A stretch of DNA of 11,616 bases from Candidatus Methanoperedentaceae archaeon (GCA_027371625.1 DAHXMQ010000354.1:1-11616); one strand, 5' to 3'. Positions 1-7,741 are shown, numbered from the stretch's first letter. Notes: generated by a model from the letters alone, not told the origin. Numbers and translations: made by a program.

Positions 1-1138
1 GGAAATGGAAGTGCTGCGGCGCCTCGCGCGCGGCGAGAACAACAAGAACATCGGCACTTGCATGAACCTCAGCGCGAAGACAATCAGCACCTATCGGGGC
101 CGTATCATGGAAAAGCTCAAGACCGAGTCCTGTGCGCGCCAGCACCGTGGTGTAGCCTTCCTTTGACCCCACGCCACCGAAGGAAAGGTCTGACTTTTCT
201 GCCGTTAAATCCGTACACACCATGCATGAGCCGCTTCGGATCGTATCAAGCTCACTCAACGGAAATACATGCTCGGATTCAGCCACAACCCTGAACTTCC
301 CTTTGCGGATTTTCATTTGTTTTACCTGAGAAAGAGGTATCCCTTTTGATTCTAAGAATGTTTTCAAGCCATCGTAATAGAACGTATCCATGCAGAAAAG
401 ACCCAGTTTCAATATGTTCGCCCGCATGAACATGTGCAAAAGCCCGTAGGGGGATTTCTGCATCTTGTTCACTGCATCGATGTTGCAGGAAGGACCCACG
501 AAACCTATGGAGCGCGAGCCTCTTTTTATTGCGCTCATCAGCGATTCCATGGTCAGCGAATGAACGTAAATGGAGCCTGCGGAGCGTAGAATCTCCTCCC
601 TTGTCTGCGCCACTATTGGTACTGGTTTCCAGGGCTCCTCCTCGCTTTTCACAGTAACTACTGCGCTGTCTATCAGCCCTTCCTCCAGCCCGTAAAGCAG
701 CATAGAGGTCACAACACCACCGTCCTGTCCTTTCACCTCGGGGATTAAAGATTTCGCCGTGAAGACATCGCGCACGCTTCCGATAAGGCTTGATTCTGTG
801 GTTATGGTGCGGGGGCACTGGTTGTAGCACACGCCGCATGCCGTGCACGGTCCTTTGAGCGTTGGCTTTCCTGCTACCACTTGCAAGACTTCGCAGCTTG
901 AAACGCATGCGCCGCAGAGCGTGCAGATGCCGGGTTCTATGATTTCACGTTTAAGTCTCCCGAATGAGATTCTCTCCTTGTCCTTCAGGGAGCGGCGCAC
1001 TCTTATTACGCTTTTATCAAGCTCGTCGAATTTCTTCTTGCATTCCTCTGAGCAGAAATAGTACTCCTTGCTTTTGTAGGTGGATTTGAAAGGCGTGGTT
1101 TCGTCAACGGTTTTCTTGCAGATTGGGTCGATTAGCAT
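1..1138 (-). CDS. YHS-domain/ferredoxin/FrhB-family F420-type oxidoreductase beta subunit (3' end outside window or broken)
   Basis: The - strand frame from ATG 1138-1136 stays open to the window edge. Residues 1-38 are a YHS/TRASH-like metal domain (C7, then YYFCSEECKKKF with C29 and C33). Two [4Fe-4S] motifs follow: C72/C75/C78/C82 and C98/C101/C104/C108-P. Next is an FrhB-type flavin/F420 domain with KGQDGGVVTSMLLYGLEEG at ~136-154, GFVGPSC at ~219-225, C305-x2-C308 followed by TDL, and a GGVGS loop at ~318. FrhB proteins pass electrons between F420H2, FAD and iron-sulphur clusters, and serve as hydrogenase, formate or F420H2 dehydrogenase, glutamate synthase or sulfite reductase subunits; the partner here is unknown. 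The N-terminal YHS domain is unusual. FrhB-like sequence runs to about base 110; beyond that the frame is antisense to the LuxR-type HTH and no longer looks like FrhB. There is no Shine-Dalgarno, so leaderless expression is likely. Confidence 0.8.
   Translation of the reverse strand, partial: MLIDPICKKTVDETTPFKSTYKSKEYYFCSEECKKKFDELDKSVIRVRRSLKDKERISFGRLKREIIEPGICTLCGACVSSCEVLQVVAGKPTLKGPCTACGVCYNQCPRTITTESSLIGSVRDVFTAKSLIPEVKGQDGGVVTSMLLYGLEEGLIDSAVVTVKSEEEPWKPVPIVAQTREEILRSAGSIYVHSLTMESLMSAIKRGSRSIGFVGPSCNIDAVNKMQKSPYGLLHMFMRANILKLGLFCMDTFYYDGLKTFLESKGIPLSQVKQMKIRKGKFRVVAESEHVFPLSELDTIRSGSCMVCTDLTAEKSDLSFGGVGSKEGYTTVLARTGLGLELFHDTAPIGADCLRAEVHASADVLVVLAAREAPQHFHF
2..166 (+). CDS. LuxR/NarL-type HTH regulator, C-terminal fragment (5' end outside window)
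   Basis: Reading + frame from base 2 gives an open frame to a TGA at 164-166. Its first ~40 residues follow the LuxR/GerE helix-turn-helix pattern: EVLRRLARGENNKNI, then NLSAKTISTYRGRIMEKLK. In the family this domain binds DNA at the C-terminus of two-component response regulators of the NarL/UhpA group. The N-terminal receiver would lie left of the window. After the MEKLK segment the usual helix 4 sequence is missing and the frame ends within about 16 unfamiliar residues, so the 3' end looks broken or joined to foreign DNA. The same bases are antisense to the distal end of the FrhB-like gene. A junction between two source sequences at roughly 105-130 would explain both. This type is more common in bacteria than archaea. 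The domain call is fairly sure; the integrity of the gene is doubtful. Confidence 0.6.
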   Translation, partial: EMEVLRRLARGENNKNIGTCMNLSAKTISTYRGRIMEKLKTESCARQHRGVAFL

Positions 1139-1160
1139 TAGAGGTTAATTTTATTCGGAA

Positions 1161-1171
1161 GGTTAAAATGG
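1161..1171 (-). promoter_or_regulatory. Left arm of 11-bp inverted repeat; possible promoter of the FrhB-like gene
   Basis: The + strand reads GGTTAAAATGG. The exact reverse complement lies at 1218-1228. Read on the - strand, the TTTTAA core is centred about 28 bases before ATG 1138, where a TATA box would sit for a leaderless transcript. It may be a TATA element, an operator, or both. A further GGTTAA half-site is at 1143-1148. Confidence 0.4.
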
Positions 1172-1199
1172 TTTCCGTATTTTATGCTGCAAGAAATAA

Positions 1200-1207
1200 C
1201 TTTAATA
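1200..1207 (+). promoter_or_regulatory. Candidate TATA box for argB
   Basis: CTTTAATA is centred about 29 bases before the argB ATG at 1233 and is preceded by a purine-rich BRE-like CAAGAAATAA. With no Shine-Dalgarno before argB, this predicts a leaderless or nearly leaderless transcript for the argB operon. Confidence 0.5.
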
Positions 1208-1217
1208 CCCCGCCATC

Positions 1218-1228
1218 CCATTTTAACC
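1218..1228 (+). promoter_or_regulatory. Right arm of 11-bp inverted repeat, candidate operator in front of argB
   Basis: CCATTTTAACC is the perfect reverse complement of 1161-1171. It lies between the argB TATA box and start codon, where bound protein could block initiation. The 46-bp spacing is too long for a simple hairpin and fits two facing protein-binding half-sites in a divergent promoter. Confidence 0.4.
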
Positions 1229-1232
1229 CCGA

Positions 1233-2117
1233 ATGCAGAAACGCGAAAACATCCTCATAGAAGCCCTCCCGTACATACGCGAGTTCTACGACTCGATAAT
1301 GGTGATCAAGATGGGAGGACATGCCATAGTTGACCATGAAATAATGGAGAAGATAGTGCAGGACATCGTGCTCCTCAAGTTCGTGGGCATACATCCAGTA
1401 ATAGTGCATGGCGGGGGACCTGAGATCACGGAAAAAATGGAGCGAATGGGGAAAAAGCCCGAGTTCGTGGCAGGGCTCCGGGTCACCGACGATGAGACCC
1501 TTGAGATAGCAAGAATGGTACTCGTGGGCAACGTCAACAGCAAGATAGTTTCGCTCATAAACAAGCACGGTGGGAAAGGCGCAGGTCTTTCAGGAAGCGA
1601 CGGCAGGCTTATCGTTGCAAGGAAGCTCGCTCCCCAGCGCGTGAACGTCGGCGGGGTAGAGAAGGAGATCGACCTTGGCTGGGTGGGTGAAACCGAGGTC
1701 ATCAATCCAGAGATAGTGATGATACTCGCTGGCAAGGGATACATTCCGGTGATATCGCCCATAGCAACTGATGAAAAGGGCAACGACCTGAACGTTAATG
1801 CGGATACAGTGGCGGGAGATATCGCAGCAGCACTCAAAGCCAGAAAACTCATCTCGCTTACCGATGTACCCGGAGTCCTGCGCGACCCGAAAAACAAGGA
1901 AACGCGCATTTCAAAGGTGGCGTTCGATGAGATAGAATCCCTTATCGCTGATAACATCATAAACGCCGGGATGATACCGAAGATAAAATCAAGTGCTTCT
2001 GCAATCGAAGGCGGCGTTGGACAGGTTCATATCATAGACGGAAGCCTGCCGCATTCATTGCTGCTTGAACTCTTCACGCATGAAGGCATAGGTACCATGA
2101 TATACAGGAGAGAGTGA
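1233..2117 (+). CDS. argB: Acetylglutamate kinase
   Basis: This amino-acid kinase family enzyme phosphorylates N-acetyl-L-glutamate with ATP, the second step of arginine synthesis (acetylated pathway) in the cytoplasm. At 294 aa it is full length. Visible motifs are K26-MGG-H30 (ATP phosphate binding), HGGGPEI at 59-65 (substrate), GAGLSGSDG at ~116-124, VNADTVAGD at 188-196 and the C-terminal AGMIPKI. The N-terminal helix ILIEALPYIREFY before the first strand is the extension seen in hexameric, arginine-inhibited NAGKs; short E. coli-type enzymes lack it, so feedback inhibition by arginine is likely (inference). The ATG at 1233 keeps this helix and matches the TATA spacing. The gene leads an operon with the EMC6-like gene, whose GTG at 2114 would overlap this stop by four bases. 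Confidence 0.96.
   Translation: MQKRENILIEALPYIREFYDSIMVIKMGGHAIVDHEIMEKIVQDIVLLKFVGIHPVIVHGGGPEITEKMERMGKKPEFVAGLRVTDDETLEIARMVLVGNVNSKIVSLINKHGGKGAGLSGSDGRLIVARKLAPQRVNVGGVEKEIDLGWVGETEVINPEIVMILAGKGYIPVISPIATDEKGNDLNVNADTVAGDIAAALKARKLISLTDVPGVLRDPKNKETRISKVAFDEIESLIADNIINAGMIPKIKSSASAIEGGVGQVHIIDGSLPHSLLLELFTHEGIGTMIYRRE
2106..2110 (+). promoter_or_regulatory. Ribosome binding site deciding the start of the EMC6-like gene
   Basis: AGGAG lies inside the last argB codons. It is nine bases before ATG 2120 but only three before the alternative GTG 2114, so it favours ATG 2120. The position implies translational coupling to argB. Confidence 0.6.
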
Positions 2118-2119
2118 GT

Positions 2120-2455
2120 ATGGCTGAAAAGGAAAAGAAGGAACCAGAACCAAAAACTTTGACACAGGAAGAGCGCAAGCGATTGCTGATAGAAGGCATC
2201 AAAAAAACTGTATTACCTGCATTCATCAGCGCTGGTTTTGCGGTGCTTTTTTTCCTGAGATTCAAGGATGCTTCAGGAGTTTCCTGGCTGGCGGTTATTC
2301 TGCTGGTCGTGCTGCTTTCGTATTATATCCAGAGGTTTGTATATCCCCTGATCGGCGTCAGGGTAAAGGAATTCGAGGCGAAGGACTGGCTGTATGTGGA
2401 ATTCTTGATTGTAATTTACCTGCTTGTTTTCTGGACGCTGTTATTAAATACGTAA
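2120..2455 (+). CDS. EMC6-like archaeal three-TM membrane protein
   Basis: A 111-residue protein with a charged cytosolic N-terminus (~1-28) and three hydrophobic segments at about 31-47, 54-72 and 91-109. The second ends in a YYIQRFVYP motif, and a short amphipathic KEFEAKDWLYVE precedes the third. Size, three-helix plan and position resemble the archaeal EMC6-like family (EMC6_arch), relatives of a subunit of the eukaryotic ER membrane protein complex that helps insert and fold membrane proteins. The family call is from memory of pattern and is moderately sure. There is no signal peptide beyond TM1. The gene lies between argB and RLI in a gap-free operon, with one base separating its TAA from the RLI ATG. 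GTG 2114 is an alternative start that would add two residues. Confidence 0.65.
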   Translation: MAEKEKKEPEPKTLTQEERKRLLIEGIKKTVLPAFISAGFAVLFFLRFKDASGVSWLAVILLVVLLSYYIQRFVYPLIGVRVKEFEAKDWLYVEFLIVIYLLVFWTLLLNT

Positions 2456-2456
2456 T

Positions 2457-4226
2457 ATGAGACTTGCGATTTTAGACCGCGACAGATGCCAGCCCAGGTT
2501 GTGCGGGCTTCAGTGTATAAAGTTCTGTCCCAGGGTAAGAACAGGTGATGAAACGATAATAATAGGCGAGGACGGCAAACCCGTTATCTCAGAGGAACTA
2601 TGCGTCGGGTGCGGCATCTGCGTCAACCGCTGCCCTTTCGGTTCGATTATGATTATAAGCCTGCCTGAGAAGCTCGAAGAGCCCACGCACAGGTACGGCA
2701 AAAACGGCTTCGCATTATACGGGCTTCCTATACCCACGGTAGGAAAGGTGACGGGCATCCTTGGACCGAACGGAATCGGCAAAAGCACAGCCATAAACAT
2801 ACTTTCGGGAACGCTGAAGCCCAACCTTGGCAGAGGGAGAATCGGATGGGACGAGATACTTGAATATTATGCAGGCAGCGCGCTTCATGATTACCTCGAA
2901 GGCGTATCTAAAGGAAAGGTGAAGACATCGCAGAAACCTCAATATGTCGATATGATTCCCAAGAAATTCAAAGGGAACGTCTCACAGCTCCTATCCAAAA
3001 CCGATGAAAGGGGCATACTTGGTGAACTTCTATCCAAGCTCGACATCGCAGGCATCACAGGCCGGAAGATAGAGGAATTAAGCGGCGGTGAGCTTCAGAG
3101 GGTTGCGCTTGCCGCGTGCGTGGCAAAGGAAGCTGATTTCTATTTCATCGATGAGATAAGCCCTTATCTTGATATCTACCAGAGAATAAAAGCGGCGCAG
3201 ATAATCAGGGAACTTGCGCAGGAGAAAGCCGTGATGGTGGTCGAGCACGACCTTGCGATTCTGGATTTGCTCGCTGATGTTGTGCATATTGCATACGGCA
3301 CGCCCGGAGGTTTCGGCGTGATTACCCATCCCAAAGGCGTAAGGGTTGGGATAAACGAATACCTCAAGGGTTTCCTGCGGGAGGAGAATGTAAGGATTCG
3401 CACCGAAGCAATCAGGTTCGATGTACATGCGCCCTCGGTTGCAAAGGAGGTCTCTTCGCTTGTGACTTTCGGACGCTTTGCGAAAAAATACGATGAGGGC
3501 TTCGAACTCGTGGCGCAGGGCGGCGAGATAAGGAAAGGCGAAGTGACAGGCATCGTGGGTCCAAACGGAATCGGCAAATCTACCTTCGTGAAGATACTTG
3601 CGGATGAGATACAGCCCACGGAAGGCAGTATAGAGATGAACATCAAGGTTTCATACAAGCCCCAGTATATCAAAGCCGACGAGAGCATTTTGGTTTCAGA
3701 GCTTCTTCGCTCGCTGACAACTCAGGTTGATTCGAGCTATTACCAGACCGAAATCCTAAGACCTCTCCAACTTGAAAGGCTGCTTGACCAGAAGGTGAAC
3801 GACCTGAGTGGGGGGGAGCTTCAGAGAGTGGCGATAGCAGCGTGTTTGTCGAGAACTGCTGATTTATATCTCCTTGATGAACCCTCGGCACACCTTGATG
3901 TTGAGCAGAGGGTGATGGCTACGAAGGTTATCCGGAGGTTTGCCGAGAATAACAAAGTTACGGCGATGGTAGTTGACCACGATATTTACATGATAGATAT
4001 GCTGAGCGACAGGCTTCTTGTGTTTGAAGGGGAGCCCATGAAAAAAGGCGAGGTTCACGGGCCTTTCGATATGCGCCATGGCATGAACAGGTTCCTAAAA
4101 GGCATCGGGATTACGTTTCGGCGTGATGATGAGACCAAAAGACCGAGGGTGAACAAGCTTGACTCACAACTGGACAGGAGGCAGAAGGCTGAAGGGGAAT
4201 ATTATTACAGCGTGGCAGGGAGTTGA
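2457..4226 (+). CDS. RNase L inhibitor / ABCE1 ribosome-recycling ATPase
   Basis: ABCE1 (RLI) splits the terminated or stalled ribosome into subunits with aRF1 or Pelota, using ATP and an iron-sulphur domain. At 589 aa it is full length. Two N-terminal [4Fe-4S] motifs are C11/C16/C20/C24-P and C49/C52/C55/C59-P. NBD1 has Walker A GPNGIGKST at 103-111, signature LSGGELQR at 208-215, Walker B D232-E233 and switch His264. NBD2 has the same Walker A at 368-376, LSGGELQR at 450-457, D474-E475 and His508. The hinge between NBDs and the C-terminal basic RRDDETKRPRVNK are also present. NBD1 reads DEISPYLD where DEPS is usual (Ile for Pro). No Shine-Dalgarno precedes the start; translation is probably coupled to the EMC6-like gene ending one base upstream. 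It converges on the DUF89 gene with a 37-bp gap. Confidence 0.97.
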   Translation: MRLAILDRDRCQPRLCGLQCIKFCPRVRTGDETIIIGEDGKPVISEELCVGCGICVNRCPFGSIMIISLPEKLEEPTHRYGKNGFALYGLPIPTVGKVTGILGPNGIGKSTAINILSGTLKPNLGRGRIGWDEILEYYAGSALHDYLEGVSKGKVKTSQKPQYVDMIPKKFKGNVSQLLSKTDERGILGELLSKLDIAGITGRKIEELSGGELQRVALAACVAKEADFYFIDEISPYLDIYQRIKAAQIIRELAQEKAVMVVEHDLAILDLLADVVHIAYGTPGGFGVITHPKGVRVGINEYLKGFLREENVRIRTEAIRFDVHAPSVAKEVSSLVTFGRFAKKYDEGFELVAQGGEIRKGEVTGIVGPNGIGKSTFVKILADEIQPTEGSIEMNIKVSYKPQYIKADESILVSELLRSLTTQVDSSYYQTEILRPLQLERLLDQKVNDLSGGELQRVAIAACLSRTADLYLLDEPSAHLDVEQRVMATKVIRRFAENNKVTAMVVDHDIYMIDMLSDRLLVFEGEPMKKGEVHGPFDMRHGMNRFLKGIGITFRRDDETKRPRVNKLDSQLDRRQKAEGEYYYSVAGS

Positions 4227-4263
4227 GAGTCCTTTAATATCCCAATGGCACGCAGCAGATATA

Positions 4264-5124
4264 CTATTCCTCCACCCTCGCCACATTCATATTCCTCGAA
4301 AGCCCCATCGCCTCAGCCACTGACTCGCATTTTGCCTTCAAAAGATAAGCAATCGGCTTGAAATTGTACTCCGACATTGTCTCGTAGTTCGCCATTCCCT
4401 TGCTGATAATCAGCGAAGCATTCCCAAGCGCCTCCACAAGCTCTCTCGGTGCTTCTTTCAGGCACAATCCAATGGCATTTGAGCCTGTGGTAAGCACCCT
4501 TTCAACCATTTTGTCAAGCTCAAGCCCCATTACCTCCTTCATTGTCACATCGTTGAGTATAGGCGCACCCCTGACAACGAGGGTGATTTTCCCTCCGAGT
4601 TTTCGTATCTCCTCAAATAACAGGGTATCGAATATAATCTCACCGCAATTATCAGCAAGATAAACCACATCATCAAGAATAGATTTCATCCTCTCGGTAT
4701 CATCCACATCAAGCCCGCGCTTTAACTGCCCCAGCATTGTTTCTTTCGCTATTTCCTTATCTGCATCAAATCCCAGAACCCCGAAATCAAACGAGTTGCC
4801 GACGATAGAGGCAAGCACCGCGCGCCTGAACGAGTCGTCTTCCGACACGAAAGCCCTCGCAAGAGGCAGGAACTTCTTTGCAGCCTCGTTGCTCTGCTGC
4901 TTTTTTTCCCTGTAAGGGTCGCTATCTCCGAGTATCCTGTACGCCTCCCGATGTATCTTCGTGCTGAGGTGTGTCGCAGGCGCGCCATCGACTAAGTATT
5001 TCCGCAGCACCTCGATTCCTGCAAGCACAGCCTGTTTTTGCAGGGCTATGTTGTTTGTGGAAAGCTCTGCCTCGAACTGCACTCTGGACAATAAGCACGG
5101 TGCACATCGCGGATGAATCTTCAA
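4264..5124 (-). CDS. DUF89/ARMT1-like metal-dependent phosphatase
   Basis: A 286-residue protein of the DUF89 fold, whose members are metal-dependent damage-control phosphatases acting on phosphorylated metabolites; the physiological substrate of the archaeal group is not settled. The N-terminal CAPC (C7, C10) is the CxxC typical of the archaeal subfamily. Other family marks are GNSFDFG at 109-115, the metal site YLADNCGE at 155-162 (D158, N159, with E162), and VRGAPILND at 184-192 (D192, third metal ligand). The start is TTG at 5124, chosen because AGGAG lies seven bases upstream and family members begin with a similar MKI.P.C..C. It lies downstream of polB in the same orientation, with its ribosome site overlapping the polB stop codon, so the two are almost certainly co-transcribed and coupled. 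Confidence 0.88.
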   Translation of the reverse strand: MKIHPRCAPCLLSRVQFEAELSTNNIALQKQAVLAGIEVLRKYLVDGAPATHLSTKIHREAYRILGDSDPYREKKQQSNEAAKKFLPLARAFVSEDDSFRRAVLASIVGNSFDFGVLGFDADKEIAKETMLGQLKRGLDVDDTERMKSILDDVVYLADNCGEIIFDTLLFEEIRKLGGKITLVVRGAPILNDVTMKEVMGLELDKMVERVLTTGSNAIGLCLKEAPRELVEALGNASLIISKGMANYETMSEYNFKPIAYLLKAKCESVAEAMGLSRNMNVARVEE

Positions 5125-5131
5125 ATTTTTT

Positions 5132-5136
5132 CTCCT
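5132..5136 (-). promoter_or_regulatory. Ribosome binding site for the TTG-started DUF89 gene
   Basis: On the - strand AGGAG overlaps the TAG stop of polB (5137-5135) and lies seven bases before TTG 5124. It is one of the few clear Shine-Dalgarno sites here and supports the non-ATG start and translational coupling. Confidence 0.75.
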
Positions 5137-7717
5137 AGAATTCGGATAATGAGCGCTGCCCGCTCACGAGCCTCTTTTCCCTCATCACCCTTAACTTTTC
5201 CCCATGCTCCCCGAAATCCGCAAGTATGCGCTCGACTGGCGGGAGTATTTGCTTGGTGATATAATAATCAACATCGAGAGGCAGATTTTTTTCCTTCGCA
5301 TATTCCGGGTCTTCAGCACGGTCAACGAACAGCCCGTTCCCTGCGAGGATGACGAAAGGTATTCTGTCGCCTACATTGGCGATTATTCCCCGCTTATTCA
5401 ATTTATCCACCACTGTTATATGCGGCTGCCTGCTCTTGTAGCTCTCAGGTTTTTTCGTGTACTGCCTGGTTAAAATCAACTGGTCGAACAACTCCGGGTT
5501 TTTTCGTGCATCTATTTCACGGATGCTGTCTATGGTATTCTTCACAAGTTCGACCGCCTCATCCACCTTCCCTTCCTTCAGCACAAGCTCAAGCACCTTT
5601 TCCACTATTTTTGTGGTAAGCTCACACCAGTCGCGGCGAACCGTCTCCATGCCCTTGACGCGAAGTTTCTCCTTTATTCCCTCTCTGGATCGTTCCCACA
5701 CAAGGACTGCGTACCGTTTCTTAGCTATGAAAATGGCTCTTCTCCCGAACGAGTCAAAAACAAGTTCCATGGGTTTCTGGAGCGAGGCTGTTACGATGTT
5801 AGCGATCTTTCGTCCCATAAGTTCAGCGTCATCAAGCGTGATTTCCTTATCGAGGAGATTCACGAAAACGCTGTCTGTATCCCCATATACAACCGATAAA
5901 CAAATTGGCTTTCCTTCAGTTGCCTCGTCCTTTGTAAAAGCTGCTCCATCCTTGAGAACTATTTCCTTTATCCCATCCTCGATAAGTGCTTTAGTGCGAA
6001 GGATGTTCTCCCGCCCAAAACTTGTGATAGCACTGGCGAGTGTCAAACTGTAAAGCCTTGCCCTTGCATATCCTGAATATCCATAGAAGCTATTGAGGAG
6101 GATTTTAAATGCGAGTTGCGTGGCATCAAGCACACGGTATTCCTCCTCTTTTGCTGCTTTCATTTTCTCACGCGTCGCCTGCCTCCTGTTAAGGAGGTCT
6201 TCAAGTATTGCAGGCACTATGCCCTTTGCCACTTTTTGGGACACAAATAAGCCGCCCGAAGGTGCCTTTATAATGTCATCAGGTTTCTCCCCTACAACCT
6301 CTGTGGTATAGCACAGGTTGTGCGCCATCATTATGGTAGGGTAGAGCGATTTGTAGTCGAGTATCACGATATTCTCAAGAAGTCCCTTCTTTGGTGGAAG
6401 CACCTCGCCGCCTGCCAGTTCCTCCCCTTCATCGAACCGCTCATCCGACATTTCTCCAGTTGGTTTTGCAGGCAGCACTCGGTTGTGTTTTCGGTACTCC
6501 CGAAGAATGATATTCTCCACCATCTGGGTCTGTCCGCCATCGATTATGTCCTGAAGCAATGTCCCGCTGGCTCTTGCAAGGGCAATATACTTGTCAATGA
6601 GGCGGAGCTTCAAAAGAAAAAGAAGCGCAAGCTCGGAGTCGCGGCGTGCATATTCGATGAATTTCAAAAGTTTCTCGCCATCGTCTTTCCAGTACGACTC
6701 CATCTCAAGGAAAGGAATGTCGAGCTTCTCAGCCCCAAGCAGTTCCTTTGCCGCATTCCTCAGAGTATATTGCTTCAGGGAAAATTCCCTGCGCAGAAGC
6801 GGCAGCACATCCAGCGTGATTCGCCCCATGACGCTTACACGTGTTGTATTGCCGAATTTCTTGTAATACACGGTCTTCCCATCCCTGCCCATGAGCGGCT
6901 CTATCCTGGCTCCTTTCTTGTTGAGGGTCTTTATCCTCTCGACAATGTAAGGAATATCAAAACCACTTGAGTTATATCCCACAAGAATGTCGGGGTCGTA
7001 TTCTCTTATAATTTCAAAAAAACGCTTAAGCATCGCCTCTTCGCTGCCCCAGCCCTCCGTATTCCCGTCCGTGCTCACTCCTTTCCCGACAAGCACAAGC
7101 GTTTTTTTTCCCTTGAAATCAGGCTCAAAAGCGAGACTCATGAGAATTATTGGCGATCTCTCAGGAGTCGGCATCGCACCATCGAGGGGGAGACACTCGA
7201 TATCAAAGGCAAGGTTCCGAAGCGGCGCATTTTTAAGAATATCCACAGGCACAACTTTTCTTGAGGTTATCCTGATACTGCTAAGCGTGTTGGCATCAAT
7301 CGAATGCTGTGCATCTTCCGCCTCAGCCCAGCCCATGCCGCCAAGACCATGGTCTATCATATACCTGTTCCTGAACAGGATATCAGTCTCATAAACTTCA
7401 TCCACCATTTTCCTGACCTCGTCGCGGATGACTGGAACTCCTTTGGGGTCAAAAAGGATGACCTTGAGCATTGGTGTGGGATTTTTAAAATAACCGATTG
7501 GTTCAAAACGCAGAACAGATTCTATTCTTTTTATATGTTCCCTGAACTTCTCCTGTAGAATTCCTGCCATTTCTGGCTCTGCTTTTGCATAAAAATACGG
7601 CTCATAATTAGGCACTGAACAGCAAACGCTGTTTCCTGATTCATCCCTTCCGTAAAGCCTGACAACAGGCTTGCCTTCCTTATATGTATAATCGGCATCG
7701 AGAATCTGGAAGTCCAT
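5135..7717 (-). CDS. polB: Family B DNA-directed DNA polymerase (archaeal PolB)
   Basis: A replicative/repair DNA polymerase with proofreading. Numbering from ATG 7717 (860 aa): uracil-sensing-type N-domain with YEPYFY near 39-44; 3'-5' exonuclease motifs FDIE (D172, E174), NSSGFDIPY (D254) and YARRD (Y356, D360); polymerase motif A DYKSLYPTI (D454); motif B around K538 with NSFYGYSG; motif C YGDTDS (D613, D615); KKRY at 666-669. All catalytic acids are present and there is no intein. The last seven residues, QRSLSEF, fit a PCNA-interacting PIP box (QxxLxxF). The frame also allows ATG 7768 (877 aa), but those 17 extra codons contain a TATAAA box positioned for a leaderless start at 7717, and the family normally begins at MDFQILDADY. 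First gene of an operon with DUF89. Confidence 0.96.
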   Translation of the reverse strand: MDFQILDADYTYKEGKPVVRLYGRDESGNSVCCSVPNYEPYFYAKAEPEMAGILQEKFREHIKRIESVLRFEPIGYFKNPTPMLKVILFDPKGVPVIRDEVRKMVDEVYETDILFRNRYMIDHGLGGMGWAEAEDAQHSIDANTLSSIRITSRKVVPVDILKNAPLRNLAFDIECLPLDGAMPTPERSPIILMSLAFEPDFKGKKTLVLVGKGVSTDGNTEGWGSEEAMLKRFFEIIREYDPDILVGYNSSGFDIPYIVERIKTLNKKGARIEPLMGRDGKTVYYKKFGNTTRVSVMGRITLDVLPLLRREFSLKQYTLRNAAKELLGAEKLDIPFLEMESYWKDDGEKLLKFIEYARRDSELALLFLLKLRLIDKYIALARASGTLLQDIIDGGQTQMVENIILREYRKHNRVLPAKPTGEMSDERFDEGEELAGGEVLPPKKGLLENIVILDYKSLYPTIMMAHNLCYTTEVVGEKPDDIIKAPSGGLFVSQKVAKGIVPAILEDLLNRRQATREKMKAAKEEEYRVLDATQLAFKILLNSFYGYSGYARARLYSLTLASAITSFGRENILRTKALIEDGIKEIVLKDGAAFTKDEATEGKPICLSVVYGDTDSVFVNLLDKEITLDDAELMGRKIANIVTASLQKPMELVFDSFGRRAIFIAKKRYAVLVWERSREGIKEKLRVKGMETVRRDWCELTTKIVEKVLELVLKEGKVDEAVELVKNTIDSIREIDARKNPELFDQLILTRQYTKKPESYKSRQPHITVVDKLNKRGIIANVGDRIPFVILAGNGLFVDRAEDPEYAKEKNLPLDVDYYITKQILPPVERILADFGEHGEKLRVMREKRLVSGQRSLSEF

Positions 7718-7741
7718 ACGCGTTAGATTCGATTTAATCCC

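Noticed and set aside
58..294. 78-codon + strand frame at the left edge
   Set aside because: It runs in a different frame from the LuxR-type HTH and antisense to the FrhB-like gene, with Pro/Arg-rich sequence of no recognisable family.
279..908. 209-codon open frame on the - strand inside the FrhB-like gene
   Set aside because: It is out of frame with the YHS/ferredoxin/FrhB reading, which carries all the conserved cysteine motifs and stays open from 1138; the 209-codon frame has no family-like sequence.
5457..6053. 198-codon + strand frame opposite polB, and the other long + frames across 5204-7558
   Set aside because: They are shadows of the highly expressed-type codon pattern of polB; peptides are Ser/Phe-rich and low in family character, with no promoters or ribosome sites.
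5135..7717. Intein or inserted domain in polB
   Set aside because: Motifs A, B and C are continuous and spaced normally; total length suits an uninterrupted archaeal PolB.
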